From: an uncultured Bacteroides sp.
Lineage (GTDB): Bacteria; Bacteroidota; Bacteroidia; Bacteroidales; Bacteroidaceae
Reading direction: 5' to 3'
Length of the DNA stretch: 64,000 nucleotides
Assembly (NCBI GenBank): GCA_900553185.1
Contig: USCT01000002.1
Location: 1 to 64,000 of the forward strand
Shown one piece after another: positions 33,617 to 42,899 of the stretch. How positions within the stretch are numbered: the stretch's first letter is position 1; each line of letters begins with the position of its first letter. The notes below the pieces were generated by a model. The model was not told the DNA's origin, searched no databases, and saw only the letters and a program-made list of their open reading frames with translations. The translations under genes were made by a program, and so were the position numbers.

Positions 33617-34454
33617 ATCTTATCTTTTAAAGTTTTTAATCTCCCCTAGCGGTTTGAGTCGCAAACTTACAAATTTCTTGGCAGGAAACGATAAAAATAA
33701 CGGAATTTTCACTTTACATCCGGTAAAGATTGTCCGAATCAAAAATCTGAAGCATAAACTGCCTGCCTCCCATCCCATGCTGACAATTGAATTCAGAAAA
33801 GAAACTTTCAGGAACTTTCTTTCCGGAACACCAAAGCTCCATAAATCACAATAACACCAAATAAAAGTATTTCATATTAAAAAGAATAAATTTCTACCAT
33901 TTTGCTATCCTACCCATCAAATAAAACACTCAAAATAGAATGAAGTGTTAACGGACTTATCATTTCTATTTGATGATTTATCCATTAAATTACCGGAACA
34001 GTTAAAATCAAATCTAGTAATTAACAAATGAACCGATAAAAACAAACAGTCATTTCAAGAAAGACTCCCTGTTATCTTGATTAAGATGCCCTGTCATCTC
34101 ACTTAAAACTTGAGCATGTCTTATTTTAATGCTGAAATCGGACTGAAAAACATACGTTTCTGCTCTAAAACGATTGATTCGAAATCAAGATTCATCATAT
34201 CATAAAATCTACTTTTTCCCGATATTTCCAGACAATATCCAGTTTATAAAACCATTATAAAACAAAATCCACATAAATAACCACATTTACCTTCTTTTTG
34301 ATTTAGTATAAAATTGCAAAATTATCATTTTTCCAAGTATCTGTTCCTCTATCCGGATTTTCGCGAATCTGATGCAATTGAATTACCATTTTGACAAAAA
34401 GATATTCACAGATGAAATGTGACTCATACAAATTCTTATAAATGCGAATTGGTT
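33617..34454. other. AT-rich intergenic, 838 bp
   Basis: Much poorer in GC than neighbouring DNA. No credible coding frame, tRNA or terminator seen; a short plus-strand frame at 33654-33854 is low-complexity and rejected. It must hold the upstream gene's promoter and might be a relic of a lost gene or insertion. Confidence 0.5.
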
Positions 34455-34808
34455 TTATTCCAGTTTCCCATATTTCCTTTCAAAAAGCTTCGTATTTCTA
34501 TTCCCCCATTCAATCATTGCATCTATAATTGGAATCAGTGTCATCCCCAAAGGGGTAATAGCATATTCGGAACGAGGTGGTAACTCTGGAAAGATTGTCT
34601 TGGAAACCAAACCGTCCTCCATAAGTTCTTTCAGTTGAAGATCAAGCACACGTGGAGTAGCTTCAGGAAATATTTTATGGAGCCTGCTTGGACGTAATGA
34701 TCTATAGCGTAACTCATCCAAAATGCAGGATTTCCATTTCGAATCTATCAAACTCATTGTCAACCGTAAAGGGCAACCTAAATCAACTGGTATTTTTCTT
34801 TCGTACAT
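34455..34808 (-). CDS. HxlR-family transcriptional regulator
   Basis: 117 residues, a winged-helix regulator of the HxlR/MarR-like group. Conserved segments: CPLRLTMSLIDSKWKSCILD, LRPSRLHKIFPEATPRVL (recognition helix) and GLVSKTIFPELPPRSEYAIT (wing). It diverges from an NTF2-like gene and a broken oxidoreductase, its probable targets. Its minus-strand -7 box TACCTTTG is at 34839-34846. Confidence 0.88.
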   Translation of the reverse strand: MYERKIPVDLGCPLRLTMSLIDSKWKSCILDELRYRSLRPSRLHKIFPEATPRVLDLQLKELMEDGLVSKTIFPELPPRSEYAITPLGMTLIPIIDAMIEWGNRNTKLFERKYGKLE

Positions 34809-34838
34809 AAACTTTCCATTGTTAAATCATTACTGTAA

Positions 34839-34942
34839 CAAAGGTAAGCATAATTACCCTAAACCGTAATATACCGAATAATTTTTCAGTATATGAATAA
34901 TTTTTCGGTACTTGACAACATAAGAACTATCCCATAATTTTG
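34839..34942. promoter_or_regulatory. Divergent promoters with operator repeats
   Basis: Minus: TACCTTTG (34839-34846). Plus: TTG (34912-34914), 20-bp spacer, TAATTTTG (34935-34942), an excellent match. Between them are two 16-bp direct repeats GAATAATTTTTCrGTA (34876 and 34895) and a GGTAA / TTACC inverted repeat (34843-34858). Spacing of the repeats (19 bp) suits an HxlR dimer regulating both directions. Confidence 0.65.
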
Positions 34943-34963
34943 TTGCAATTAATAACAGATAAA

Positions 34964-35374
34964 ATGACAAATAATATGAGAGCTAGCATTGAAGAATACA
35001 GGGCTGTGGAAAAAGCCGCCATGAAGTTTGTGAAAAGCGTAGCAGAAGGCAACAGCAGGTATGCCAAGGAACTGTTCATTGATGAAGCCGTACTGTTCGG
35101 CTATTTAGATGGCAAATTAGAACATGGCAACATCGAACAGTTCTACAGGAATGTAGATACAGTCGGTGCAGGTGATGATTTTAAAGCACATATAGATGTG
35201 GTAGACATAGAGGAAACCCTCGCCGTAGTCCGTATATTGGAAGAAAAATGGAGCGGACGCATTGATTTCACCGATTATCTCCTGCTAATGAAGATGGATG
35301 GAGAATGGAAATGTGTAGCAAAAGCTTACAATCAGAATTCCAATACAATAAAAAATAAGGAAGAAAATCTATGA
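34964..35374 (+). CDS. NTF2/lumazine-binding-like protein
   Basis: 136 residues from the ATG at 34964, placed after the promoter; a start at 34940 would lie inside the -7 box. The fold is a small NTF2-like cone: helical N-terminus (VEKAAMKFVKSVAEG), then a curved sheet (ITDYLLLMKMDGEWKCVAKA type). Such proteins are enzymes or binding proteins without a common substrate. It overlaps the start of the oxidoreductase remnant by 4 bp. Confidence 0.75.
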   Translation: MTNNMRASIEEYRAVEKAAMKFVKSVAEGNSRYAKELFIDEAVLFGYLDGKLEHGNIEQFYRNVDTVGAGDDFKAHIDVVDIEETLAVVRILEEKWSGRIDFTDYLLLMKMDGEWKCVAKAYNQNSNTIKNKEENL

Positions 35375-35909
35375 AAATAGTAGTTGTTACAGGAAGTCCA
35401 CGTAAGTTTGGAAACAGTTTTTCCATGACAGAAGCATTTATTAAGGAAGCCGAACAATGTGGACATTCCGTCAAACGGTTCGATGCCGCATTTATGAAAA
35501 TAGGTGGCTGTCATGCCTAGATGACTTGCTTCAAGACAGGCAATGCCTGTTCGTTCGATGATGATTTCAACCTCATTGCACCTGCCATTCTTGAAGCCGA
35601 TGCGGTAGTTTATACCATGCCTGTCTATGGTACTCCATCCCAGCACAGATAAAAGGAGTGATAGACCGTATCTTCTCACTGGTCGTAGGCGGAAAAGATG
35701 TGGCTGGAAAAAAGATGGGCCTTATCTGCTGCTGTGAGGAACACAATCCAACAGTAATGGATGGCGTACGGATTCCGATAGAACGCACAGCAGCTTTATT
35801 GAAATGGGACATGGTGGGTCAAGTGCTAATACCCGGTGTACTGAACGAGAGAGAAATCAAAAAGACAAACGGCTGCAAACAAGCAGCTGAGCTTGCGCAC
35901 AAGTTTTAA
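35371..35909 (+). pseudogene. Broken flavodoxin-type NAD(P)H oxidoreductase
   Basis: The full frame would encode an NADPH-dependent FMN reductase-like protein of about 180 residues: GSPRKFGNSFSMTEAF at the start, a cysteine-rich GGCHA...MTCFKTGNACSF block, then GVIDRIFSLVVGG and a C-terminal AELAHKF. Two lesions are visible: an in-frame TAG at 35518-35520 inside the Cys block, and a 1-base loss near 35631-35635 that shifts frame. Both would inactivate it. The neighbouring HxlR regulator typically controls such reductases. Confidence 0.85.
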
Positions 35910-36176
35910 GCCTATAAAACTTATCCATGGGAGGTGTGCCGGAATCGGTACACCTCACTTATACCAACCTACAGGAAGCGGAGATGAAGTTGCGAACAAA
36001 CGATATCAATACAGAATAGATTCATCGTGGATGAAAATCGACGATTGTCTTCATTACCTCATCTTTACCCTAAAAGTAACAATCATTTTCACCAATATAT
36101 TCCAAAAGCAATAACCACATGTAAATCAAACAATTGAGACACGCTTTTCATCATACAAGTTTGAATTGCAGATGTT

Positions 36177-38306
36177 CTACAGTTCTTCCAATGTACACCC
36201 TATCTGATCGAAAGGTAATTGCGGAAAATCTTGGATATATTTATAGACAAGAGCATCCTCTTTGAATCCCTTCAACGGATCCTCTGGATCTATAAATCCT
36301 GGATCGTTGTTAGTAGACCAGTTGTTCCGGAACTCTCCCCATTGAGTTTGTCCGTTTACGATGTTTTTGATACGGTAAAACAGGTTTCCTTCTATGACGT
36401 TGCCATGAGGGTAAGAGGGATCTTCTTCCCAGTAATGTACCAGAAACGGATAAGTGGTGCTGTAAGGAGGCTCCTGAAACTTTACCTTCTTCAAACGCTG
36501 GTCGATGATACCATCGGGAGCCACCATTCCTGCTCCCCAGTTCTGCATGCGGTTATCCAGATGAATAGCTACAGGCGAATCAATGAAAATGTTGTGATGA
36601 TAGTGGTTGTAATGGCCACCACCGATCAATACGGGGAGTGAACCGGCATTGTGGTAGATATTTCCATAGACTTCACCCCCACAGGCTCCGTCATCATGAT
36701 AAGTAGCCGTAACACGGTGACGCGGACTAAGCTTATGGAAATAACAGTAACGGATTACGTTCCCCAACTCCGACGGATCACGTCCGTAATAGATAGCTCC
36801 CTGATCATCGACTTCGCCGCATACATTGGTAATTTTACAGAATTCTATTACATGATTATTTCCATGAAAAAGAATAGCCATGCTGGGAGCGTTGTAGATA
36901 TCGCATTTGCTTACCCGGTTGCCTACACCGTCTATCCAGATTCCAGGTCGATATGATTTTTCTACGCGGTTAAAATCATGAATGCGACAGTTTTCCACAA
37001 AGTTTCCGGCTGGAGTCAGTGTGGCGCGGTCTCCCCCTCCCAGGCTGATACCTCCACTTCCGGTGTTGTAAATATAACAGTCTGTGATTCCGTTATCTGT
37101 TCCACCGTTACGATTAAAAAGGACATCCTGATATACTCTCCCCATAAGGTCACCTACAACACGTGATTTTGGATCTCCCCCGGCCTCTGCTGCATGTGGC
37201 CTCAATGTTCGCTTACCAGGTGTCTCTGTTCCTCTGCCGACGGAAATTCCTACACCGCCGACATTACGGATTGTACATCCAGTAATGCGTACATGATGCG
37301 TATTTTCCAGATAAATTCCTATGGAACGTCCATATTCGAAGGTTAATCTGCTGAGTGTGATGTTCTGGCAGTTTTCTATGGCAACTAACGGATCGTTCAT
37401 CACAGAAACATGCAGTGTCCGGGTATCTTCGGGCAAATAGACATACATCTTCTCGTTTTCCTTGTCGATGACATATTCGCCTGGAAGATCCAGTTCCTCG
37501 AGTAAGTTCAAGGCATACCAACGTCTCCAGTCGGCTCCTGTCATAAATCCATAAACGGTCTGTTGTGCGGTATGGATTGTCTTTGTTTCAGAATCCAAGT
37601 GATCAACACGTATCATATCGCTGGCATAACCATGTGCAAAATAGCCGCCTATCCAGAAAGATCCTGCCTGAAACCATGCCGACGGACGTTCTTCACAGTA
37701 TTGAAATACGGGTAATGGAGCTTCTGCGACATTTTCTCCTGTTCCAGCCTCCAACACTTTACCTATCAGTACTGTCGAATCGTTAGGCCAGCGTGATAAA
37801 TTAAGAGGAACATCATCAGCAAAAAGTTCGCTCCATGCAGGACTGCTGGGACGTCCGAAACCAGAAGGACGTAAATCTGCAATGGGAATACCTAGCTGGG
37901 TGAAATCAATTTCCCGAACTTGTTTTCGTACACTTTCGGGGAGCCTTGCAATAATTTTCCTGTCGAATATTTTTTTCATGGAAGAAAGAGGAATCTTTCT
38001 TCCTCCTGAAATACTTACATGTTCATCGCGATACGGACAAATTGTCAATGAAGTATATTTTCCACAACTGCCTATTTCAAGTGTTTTTGACTGTTCATAG
38101 GTACCTTGACGCAAGATAATCTGTACATCTTCATTTTCCAGTGTCTCGGCTCTTTCCAGAGCAGCCTGAATACTTTTTAATGGATGTGCTATAGTTCCTG
38201 CTGCCCGGTCGCTGCCTTTAGGAGATACGAATATTTGTTTTTCAGCCCATACGGGAATTGTAGTAAATTTCCAAAAAGCCAACAATATAAGTAAAGAATG
38301 CTTCAT
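36177..38306 (-). CDS. Exported right-handed beta-helix protein
   Basis: 709 residues from the Met at 38306, giving a signal peptide (MKHSLLILLAFWKFTTIPVW). The body is a right-handed parallel beta-helix: FVSPKGSDRAAGTIAHPLKS near the start, many short N/I/G coils such as ITGCTIRNVGGVGISVG, and repeats of the pectate-lyase type. Probably a polysaccharide-binding or lyase/hydrolase-like protein of unknown specificity. It stands alone, not in a PUL with SusC/D genes. Confidence 0.8.
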   Translation of the reverse strand: MKHSLLILLAFWKFTTIPVWAEKQIFVSPKGSDRAAGTIAHPLKSIQAALERAETLENEDVQIILRQGTYEQSKTLEIGSCGKYTSLTICPYRDEHVSISGGRKIPLSSMKKIFDRKIIARLPESVRKQVREIDFTQLGIPIADLRPSGFGRPSSPAWSELFADDVPLNLSRWPNDSTVLIGKVLEAGTGENVAEAPLPVFQYCEERPSAWFQAGSFWIGGYFAHGYASDMIRVDHLDSETKTIHTAQQTVYGFMTGADWRRWYALNLLEELDLPGEYVIDKENEKMYVYLPEDTRTLHVSVMNDPLVAIENCQNITLSRLTFEYGRSIGIYLENTHHVRITGCTIRNVGGVGISVGRGTETPGKRTLRPHAAEAGGDPKSRVVGDLMGRVYQDVLFNRNGGTDNGITDCYIYNTGSGGISLGGGDRATLTPAGNFVENCRIHDFNRVEKSYRPGIWIDGVGNRVSKCDIYNAPSMAILFHGNNHVIEFCKITNVCGEVDDQGAIYYGRDPSELGNVIRYCYFHKLSPRHRVTATYHDDGACGGEVYGNIYHNAGSLPVLIGGGHYNHYHHNIFIDSPVAIHLDNRMQNWGAGMVAPDGIIDQRLKKVKFQEPPYSTTYPFLVHYWEEDPSYPHGNVIEGNLFYRIKNIVNGQTQWGEFRNNWSTNNDPGFIDPEDPLKGFKEDALVYKYIQDFPQLPFDQIGCTLEEL

Positions 38307-38498
38307 AGTCCATCTATAGTAAAAGAATAGTTGCAAAATAATGCTTTTTCAAACATATTTCCAAATTAAGACAGAAGATAATAAAACAACTTTTATAACC
38401 TTTTCGGATTGAAACATATCATCTCCTTGTACAGTATTTATGTTAAACTATCTAGCCGCATTTCTCCCGTTTCATGCGGTATTTCCGCAGATTTTCCG

Positions 38499-38506
38499 TA
38501 AGTTTG
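38499..38506 (+). promoter_or_regulatory. -7 box of the TPR protein gene
   Basis: TAAGTTTG, matching TAnnTTTG, 32 bp before the start codon. Confidence 0.45.
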
Positions 38507-38538
38507 TCGGCCGAAAAACAACATAACTACATCATATC

Positions 38539-39465
38539 ATGGGTCTACTATCATCATTATTCGGCGGAAAATCATCCGAAGAGAAACAAGCCGCCACACA
38601 AGAAGAAAAAAATTTCGACACGCTAAAATACGACGGTATCCGTGCCTGCAACATCCATCAGCTCCCGTATGCCATCAAATGTTTTGAGAATGCCATCCGG
38701 CTGAAAGAAGAACCGGAAACCATGATGCTCCTGGCCAACGCCTATCTCCAAACCGACGCACTCGACAATGCCCGTACCATTCTGGACCGGCTGATTGAGA
38801 TTCAGCCCGATGAAATAAAGAATTTTCTGGCACTGGCACAAGTCTGCTACCAGCAAGCCGATTATGAAAACATGAATCACGTATGTGAGAAAGCCATCCA
38901 ACTGGACGAATCAAATCCAGCAGCCTATTATTTGTCCGGACAGGCATTCCGCAAACTACAGAATCCGATACAGGCCATCGTCATGCTGACCAAGGCAACC
39001 GTATTAAAAGAAAACTACACGGAAGCCTATCTGCTTCGGGCCGAGGTTCTCTGGGATATGCAGCAAGCCAACGATGCACTGGAAGATATAGCCCGCGTAC
39101 TTACCATCCAGCCTGAAAACGAAGACGCACTCTTACTGAAAAGTAAAATTCAAGCAGCTCTTGGAAACAAGGAAGAAGCTTTCGGAGCCCTCAATCAGGT
39201 AATCCAGAACAATCCTTTCAACGAAAACGCTTACCTGATGAAAGGAGAACTCTCCATCGAACTGAAAGAATTCGAATCCGCCATCGAAAATTTTACGGAA
39301 GCCATCGAACTGATGCCAGAAAATGCCCGATTCTACCAGGAACGAGGAAGAGCCAGACTCCTGAACGGCGATAAAAACGGTTCGATAGAAGACATGAAAA
39401 AAGCCATCAGCCTGGATCCCGAAAAAGAGAATCTGATTTCCGGAAATTTCAACAATTTCTCGTAG
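38539..39465 (+). CDS. Tetratricopeptide repeat protein
   Basis: 308 residues. The N-terminal 25 residues are a short hydrophilic leader (MGLLSSLFGGKSSEEKQAA); after about residue 30, seven or eight TPR units follow (for example LAYAIKCFENAIRL-type, AYYLSGQAFRKLQNPIQAIV and AYLLRAEVLWDMQQANDALE). TPR scaffolds bind partner proteins; the partner is unknown. No signal peptide, so cytosolic. The gene ends about 50 bp before the Phe operon promoter. Confidence 0.85.
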   Translation: MGLLSSLFGGKSSEEKQAATQEEKNFDTLKYDGIRACNIHQLPYAIKCFENAIRLKEEPETMMLLANAYLQTDALDNARTILDRLIEIQPDEIKNFLALAQVCYQQADYENMNHVCEKAIQLDESNPAAYYLSGQAFRKLQNPIQAIVMLTKATVLKENYTEAYLLRAEVLWDMQQANDALEDIARVLTIQPENEDALLLKSKIQAALGNKEEAFGALNQVIQNNPFNENAYLMKGELSIELKEFESAIENFTEAIELMPENARFYQERGRARLLNGDKNGSIEDMKKAISLDPEKENLISGNFNNFS

Positions 39466-39513
39466 TTTTCGACCGTAACAAAAGAAATTGACGAAAAAAA
39501 GTTCATAAATCTC

Positions 39514-39542
39514 TTGTTTTTTCAAGAAAAGTATTACTTTTG
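39514..39542 (+). promoter_or_regulatory. Promoter of the Phe/Tyr operon
   Basis: TTG (39514-39516), 18-bp spacer and TACTTTTG (39535-39542) fit the Bacteroidetes consensus. The leader peptide starts 30 bp downstream. Confidence 0.7.
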
Positions 39543-39571
39543 CAGCGTAATCAATAACAAAATAACAAAAT

Positions 39572-39658
39572 ATGAAAACTTTTGCGACATACTTCTTCTT
39601 TTACTTTTTTTACTTTTACTTTAGCAATGAAGTGAAGCGGGAGTTCGCACGCATATAA
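39572..39658 (+). CDS. Phe/Tyr-rich leader peptide of the pheA operon
   Basis: 28 residues beginning MKTFAT, then eleven consecutive Phe/Tyr codons at residues 7-17 (YFFFYFFYFYF), then SNEVKREFARI. In all nine Phe and four Tyr. Too short to have another job and placed between the promoter and a terminator, it is a classic attenuation leader. Scarcity of charged tRNA-Phe or tRNA-Tyr would stall the ribosome at 39590-39622. Confidence 0.88.
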   Translation: MKTFATYFFFYFFYFYFSNEVKREFARI

Positions 39659-39724
39659 TTAAGAATAAAATAAAAAAATAGAATATAAACGAATCCCGCT
39701 TCCATGTGAAACGGGATTTTTTTT
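39634..39724 (+). promoter_or_regulatory. Attenuator: antiterminator and terminator
   Basis: GAAGCGGGA at 39634-39642, within the end of the leader gene, pairs perfectly (9 of 9) with TCCCGCTTC at 39694-39702. The latter is also the left arm of an intrinsic terminator (AATCCCG-c-TT / AA-a-CGGGATT, 7-nt loop, then eight or more T, 39692-39724). A ribosome stalled on Phe/Tyr codons leaves 39634-39642 free, so the antiterminator forms. A ribosome reaching the stop covers it and the terminator forms. Confidence 0.85.
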
Positions 39725-39737
39725 ATCTTAAAAAACA

Positions 39738-40580
39738 ATGAAAAGAATAGCCATACAAGGAGTACTTGGGTCATATCACGATATTGCAGCCCATAAATAT
39801 TTCAAAGACGAAGAAATCGAATTAATCTGCTGCAATACCTTCGAAGACGTTTTCGAGAACATGCGCAAAGACAGCAATGTCATCGGCGTAATAGCCATCG
39901 AAAATACCATCGCAGGCAGCCTGCTGCACAATTACGAACTGCTTCGTGCCAGCGGTGCCACCATCATCGGAGAACATAAACTCCGCATCAGCCACAGCAT
40001 CATGTGCCTGCCTGATGAGGACTGGAAAGACCTGACCGAAGTCAACTCACACCCCGTAGCCCTGGCACAATGCCGCGAATTCCTGCAGCACCATCCGGAA
40101 CTGAAGGTCGTAGAAACCGAAGATACGGCAGGTAGCGCCGAAAACATCAGCAGGAACCAGCTGAAAGGCCATGCGGCCATCTGCTCCAAATATGCTGCCG
40201 GACTGTACGGAATGAAAATCCTGCAGGAAGGAATCGAGACAAACAAACACAATTTTACCCGCTTTCTGGTGATCAGCGATCCATGGATAGCCGACGAACT
40301 GAAAGACCGCTCAAAGATAAACAAGGTAAACCTGGTCTTCTCCCTCCCCCACAGCGAAGGAAGCCTTTCCAAAGTATTGTCTATCTTTTCTTTTTACAAC
40401 ATCAACCTGACCAAGATACAGTCATTGCCGATTATCGGACGCGAATGGGAATACCTGTTCTACGTAGACATCCTGTTCAATGACTACCTGAGATACAGAC
40501 AGGCCATCGATGCCGTCACCCCATTAACCAAAGCACTAAAAATTCTAGGAGAATATGCAGAAGGAGAATCAACATTATAA
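39738..40580 (+). CDS. pheA: Prephenate dehydratase
   Basis: 280 residues. Converts prephenate to phenylpyruvate, the committed step to phenylalanine. Catalytic domain to about 180 (IAIQGVLGSYHDIAAHKYF, ENTIAGSLLHNYELL, the TRF-like NFTRFLVI), then an ACT domain (about 200-275; FSLPHSEGSLSKVLSIFSFY) for feedback by phenylalanine. First gene after the attenuator; it overlaps the aminotransferase by 26 bp. Confidence 0.94.
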   Translation: MKRIAIQGVLGSYHDIAAHKYFKDEEIELICCNTFEDVFENMRKDSNVIGVIAIENTIAGSLLHNYELLRASGATIIGEHKLRISHSIMCLPDEDWKDLTEVNSHPVALAQCREFLQHHPELKVVETEDTAGSAENISRNQLKGHAAICSKYAAGLYGMKILQEGIETNKHNFTRFLVISDPWIADELKDRSKINKVNLVFSLPHSEGSLSKVLSIFSFYNINLTKIQSLPIIGREWEYLFYVDILFNDYLRYRQAIDAVTPLTKALKILGEYAEGESTL

Positions 40581-41739
40581 CATACAGCCGGCCGACAGAC
40601 TGGCCAATGTAAGCGAATACTACTTCAGCCGCAAACTGAAAGAAGTAGCCCGGATGAATGCGGAAGGAAAAGATGTGATCAGCCTGGGTATCGGAAGCCC
40701 CGACATGCCGCCTTCACCCGAAACCATCGAAGTATTGTGCGAAAACGCCCGGAAAGCCGATGCACACGGCTACCAGCCTACCGTGGGCATTCCGGAACTA
40801 CGCCGGGCCATGGCCGACTGGTACAAACGCTGGTACAACGTAGACCTGGATCCGGCTACCGAAATCCAACCGCTCATCGGTTCGAAGGAAGGTATCCTGC
40901 ATGTGACACTGGCATTTGTCAATCCCGGCGACCAGGTACTGGTCCCCAATCCGGGTTATCCTACCTACACCTCGCTGAACCGGATTCTCGGGAGCGAAAT
41001 CGTCAACTATGACCTGCTGGAAAACAATCACTGGCAACCGGATTTCGACCAGCTGGAACGAATGGACCTGAGCCGGGTAAAAATCATGTGGACCAATTAT
41101 CCCAATATGCCGACCGGTGCCAACGCTACCCTCGAACTGTATCAGCGGTTGGTAGATTTCGCACGCCGCCACAACATCGTCATCGTGAACGACAATCCGT
41201 ACAGCTTTATCCTGAACAAGAAACCCATCAGTATCCTGAACATTCCGGGAGCCAAAGAATGCTGTATCGAATTCAACTCGATGAGTAAGAGCCACAACAT
41301 GCCGGGATGGCGCGTCGGCCTCCTTGCCACCAATGCCACCTTCGTACAGTGGATTCTGAAAATCAAGAGTAACATCGATTCAGGAACATTCCGGCCGATG
41401 CAGCTGGCTGCCGCACAAGCCTATCAGAACAGCGCCGAATGGCACGAAGAAGCCAACATCAACGTATACGGACGCCGACGCAAACTGGCAGAAGAGATCA
41501 TGAATACCCTGGGATGCACTTTCGATCCCGAACAGGTAGGCATGTTCCTGTGGGGAAGAATCCCGGACAGCTATGCCGATGTGGAAGAACTGACTGAAAA
41601 AGTGCTTCAGGAAGCCCGTGTATTCATCACGCCGGGATTCATTTTCGGCAGTAACGGGAAACGTTACATCCGTATCTCGCTTTGTGCCAAGGAAGAAAGA
41701 CTGGCCGAAGCCCTGGAAAGAATCAGAAATATCATGTAA
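40555..41739 (+). CDS. Class I/II aminotransferase (aromatic)
   Basis: 394 residues, fold type I PLP aminotransferase. The PLP lysine is in SMSKSHNMPGWRVG (near 244), with the Asn/Asp/Tyr sites in WTNYPNMPTGAN, NDNPYSFILN and the final RISLCAKEE. The context says it transaminates phenylpyruvate and 4-hydroxyphenylpyruvate to Phe and Tyr. Strict substrate is inference; related LL-DAP-type aminotransferases look similar. Overlaps pheA; 20 bp before the DAHP synthase gene. Confidence 0.88.
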   Translation: MQKENQHYNIQPADRLANVSEYYFSRKLKEVARMNAEGKDVISLGIGSPDMPPSPETIEVLCENARKADAHGYQPTVGIPELRRAMADWYKRWYNVDLDPATEIQPLIGSKEGILHVTLAFVNPGDQVLVPNPGYPTYTSLNRILGSEIVNYDLLENNHWQPDFDQLERMDLSRVKIMWTNYPNMPTGANATLELYQRLVDFARRHNIVIVNDNPYSFILNKKPISILNIPGAKECCIEFNSMSKSHNMPGWRVGLLATNATFVQWILKIKSNIDSGTFRPMQLAAAQAYQNSAEWHEEANINVYGRRRKLAEEIMNTLGCTFDPEQVGMFLWGRIPDSYADVEELTEKVLQEARVFITPGFIFGSNGKRYIRISLCAKEERLAEALERIRNIM

Positions 41740-41759
41740 AACTATAAATACCTTTCATT

Positions 41760-42827
41760 ATGGAACTCGATTTACAACCCATCGTATTGGAAGGCGTACC
41801 TACCGAACGCCCACTCGTCATAGCAGGTCCTTGCAGTGCCGAAACTGAAGAACAAGTTATGAACACTGCCCGCCAGCTGGCAAACAAAGGAATCAAGATC
41901 TTCCGCGCAGGCATCTGGAAACCACGCACCAAACCCGGAGGTTTCGAAGGTATCGGTGTAGACGGACTGGCCTGGCTGAAAGAAGTCAAAAAGGAAACAG
42001 GCATGTATGTCACTACCGAAGTGGCCACTGCCAAACACGTATACGAATGTCTGAAGGCAGGCATAGATATTCTCTGGATAGGCGCACGTACAACGGCCAA
42101 TCCGTTTGCCGTACAGGAAATCGCGGACGCCCTGAAGGGAGTAGACATACCTGTACTCATCAAAAATCCGGTCAATCCGGACCTGGAACTGTGGATCGGA
42201 GCACTGGAACGTATCAACAATGCCGGACTGAAACGCATCGGAGCCATCCACCGAGGTTTCTCATCCTACGACAAGAAAATCTACCGGAACCTGCCGCAGT
42301 GGCACATCCCGATTGAACTTCGCCGACGCATCCCGAACCTGCCGATCCTTTGCGATCCGAGCCACATCGGAGGAAAACGCGAACTGATCGCACCGTTATG
42401 CCAGCAGGCTATGGACTTGGGCTTCGACGGACTGATCGTAGAATCTCATTGCTCACCCGACAACGCATGGAGCGACGCTTCACAGCAGGTTACCCCCGAT
42501 GTTCTCGACTACATTCTGAACCTGCTGGTAATCCGTAGCGAACACCAGTCTACCGAAAACCTGAACGAACTGCGCCGCCAGATTGACGAATGCGACAACG
42601 AGCTGATGGAAATACTGGCCAAACGGATGCGCGTATGCCGTGAAATCGGTACGTTCAAGAAAGAACACAACATGACCATTCTGCAGACCGGACGTTACAA
42701 CGAAATCCTCGACAAACGAGGCGCTCAGGGTTCCCTGTGCGGCATGGATGCCGAATTCATCAAACAGGTATTCGAAGCCATCCACGAAGAGAGCGTACGC
42801 CAGCAGATGGAAATCATCAACAAATAA
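41760..42827 (+). CDS. Bifunctional DAHP synthase / chorismate mutase
   Basis: 355 residues. Residues about 1-260 form a type Ib (AroA(G)-like) 3-deoxy-7-phosphoheptulonate synthase: GPCSAETEEQ near 23-32, KPRTKPGGFEG, GARTTANP, HRGFSSY and the metal-site SHIGGKRELI. Residues about 265-355 are an AroQ-type chorismate mutase (LNELRRQIDECDNELMEILA, RVCREIGTFKKEHN). It joins the first and the branch-point reaction of aromatic synthesis. No ACT domain. Fourth element of the operon counting the leader. Confidence 0.93.
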   Translation: MELDLQPIVLEGVPTERPLVIAGPCSAETEEQVMNTARQLANKGIKIFRAGIWKPRTKPGGFEGIGVDGLAWLKEVKKETGMYVTTEVATAKHVYECLKAGIDILWIGARTTANPFAVQEIADALKGVDIPVLIKNPVNPDLELWIGALERINNAGLKRIGAIHRGFSSYDKKIYRNLPQWHIPIELRRRIPNLPILCDPSHIGGKRELIAPLCQQAMDLGFDGLIVESHCSPDNAWSDASQQVTPDVLDYILNLLVIRSEHQSTENLNELRRQIDECDNELMEILAKRMRVCREIGTFKKEHNMTILQTGRYNEILDKRGAQGSLCGMDAEFIKQVFEAIHEESVRQQMEIINK

Positions 42828-42841
42828 TTCCAAAGACTGAA

Positions 42842-42876
42842 AATCGGGAGTAAGACTGTTTTTACTCCCGATTTCC
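42842..42876 (+). terminator. Hairpin between the mutase and tyrA genes
   Basis: Perfect stem AATCGGGAGTAA / TTACTCCCGATT with a 7-nt loop, but only a weak T-tract after it. It may reduce tyrA expression relative to the front of the operon or protect the upstream mRNA. Confidence 0.55.
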
Positions 42877-42899
42877 ATTAACAAGCTGAAAATAAATAT

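Noticed and set aside
33654..33854. 66-residue plus-strand frame
   Set aside because: Low-complexity translation in AT-rich DNA with no start-site support.
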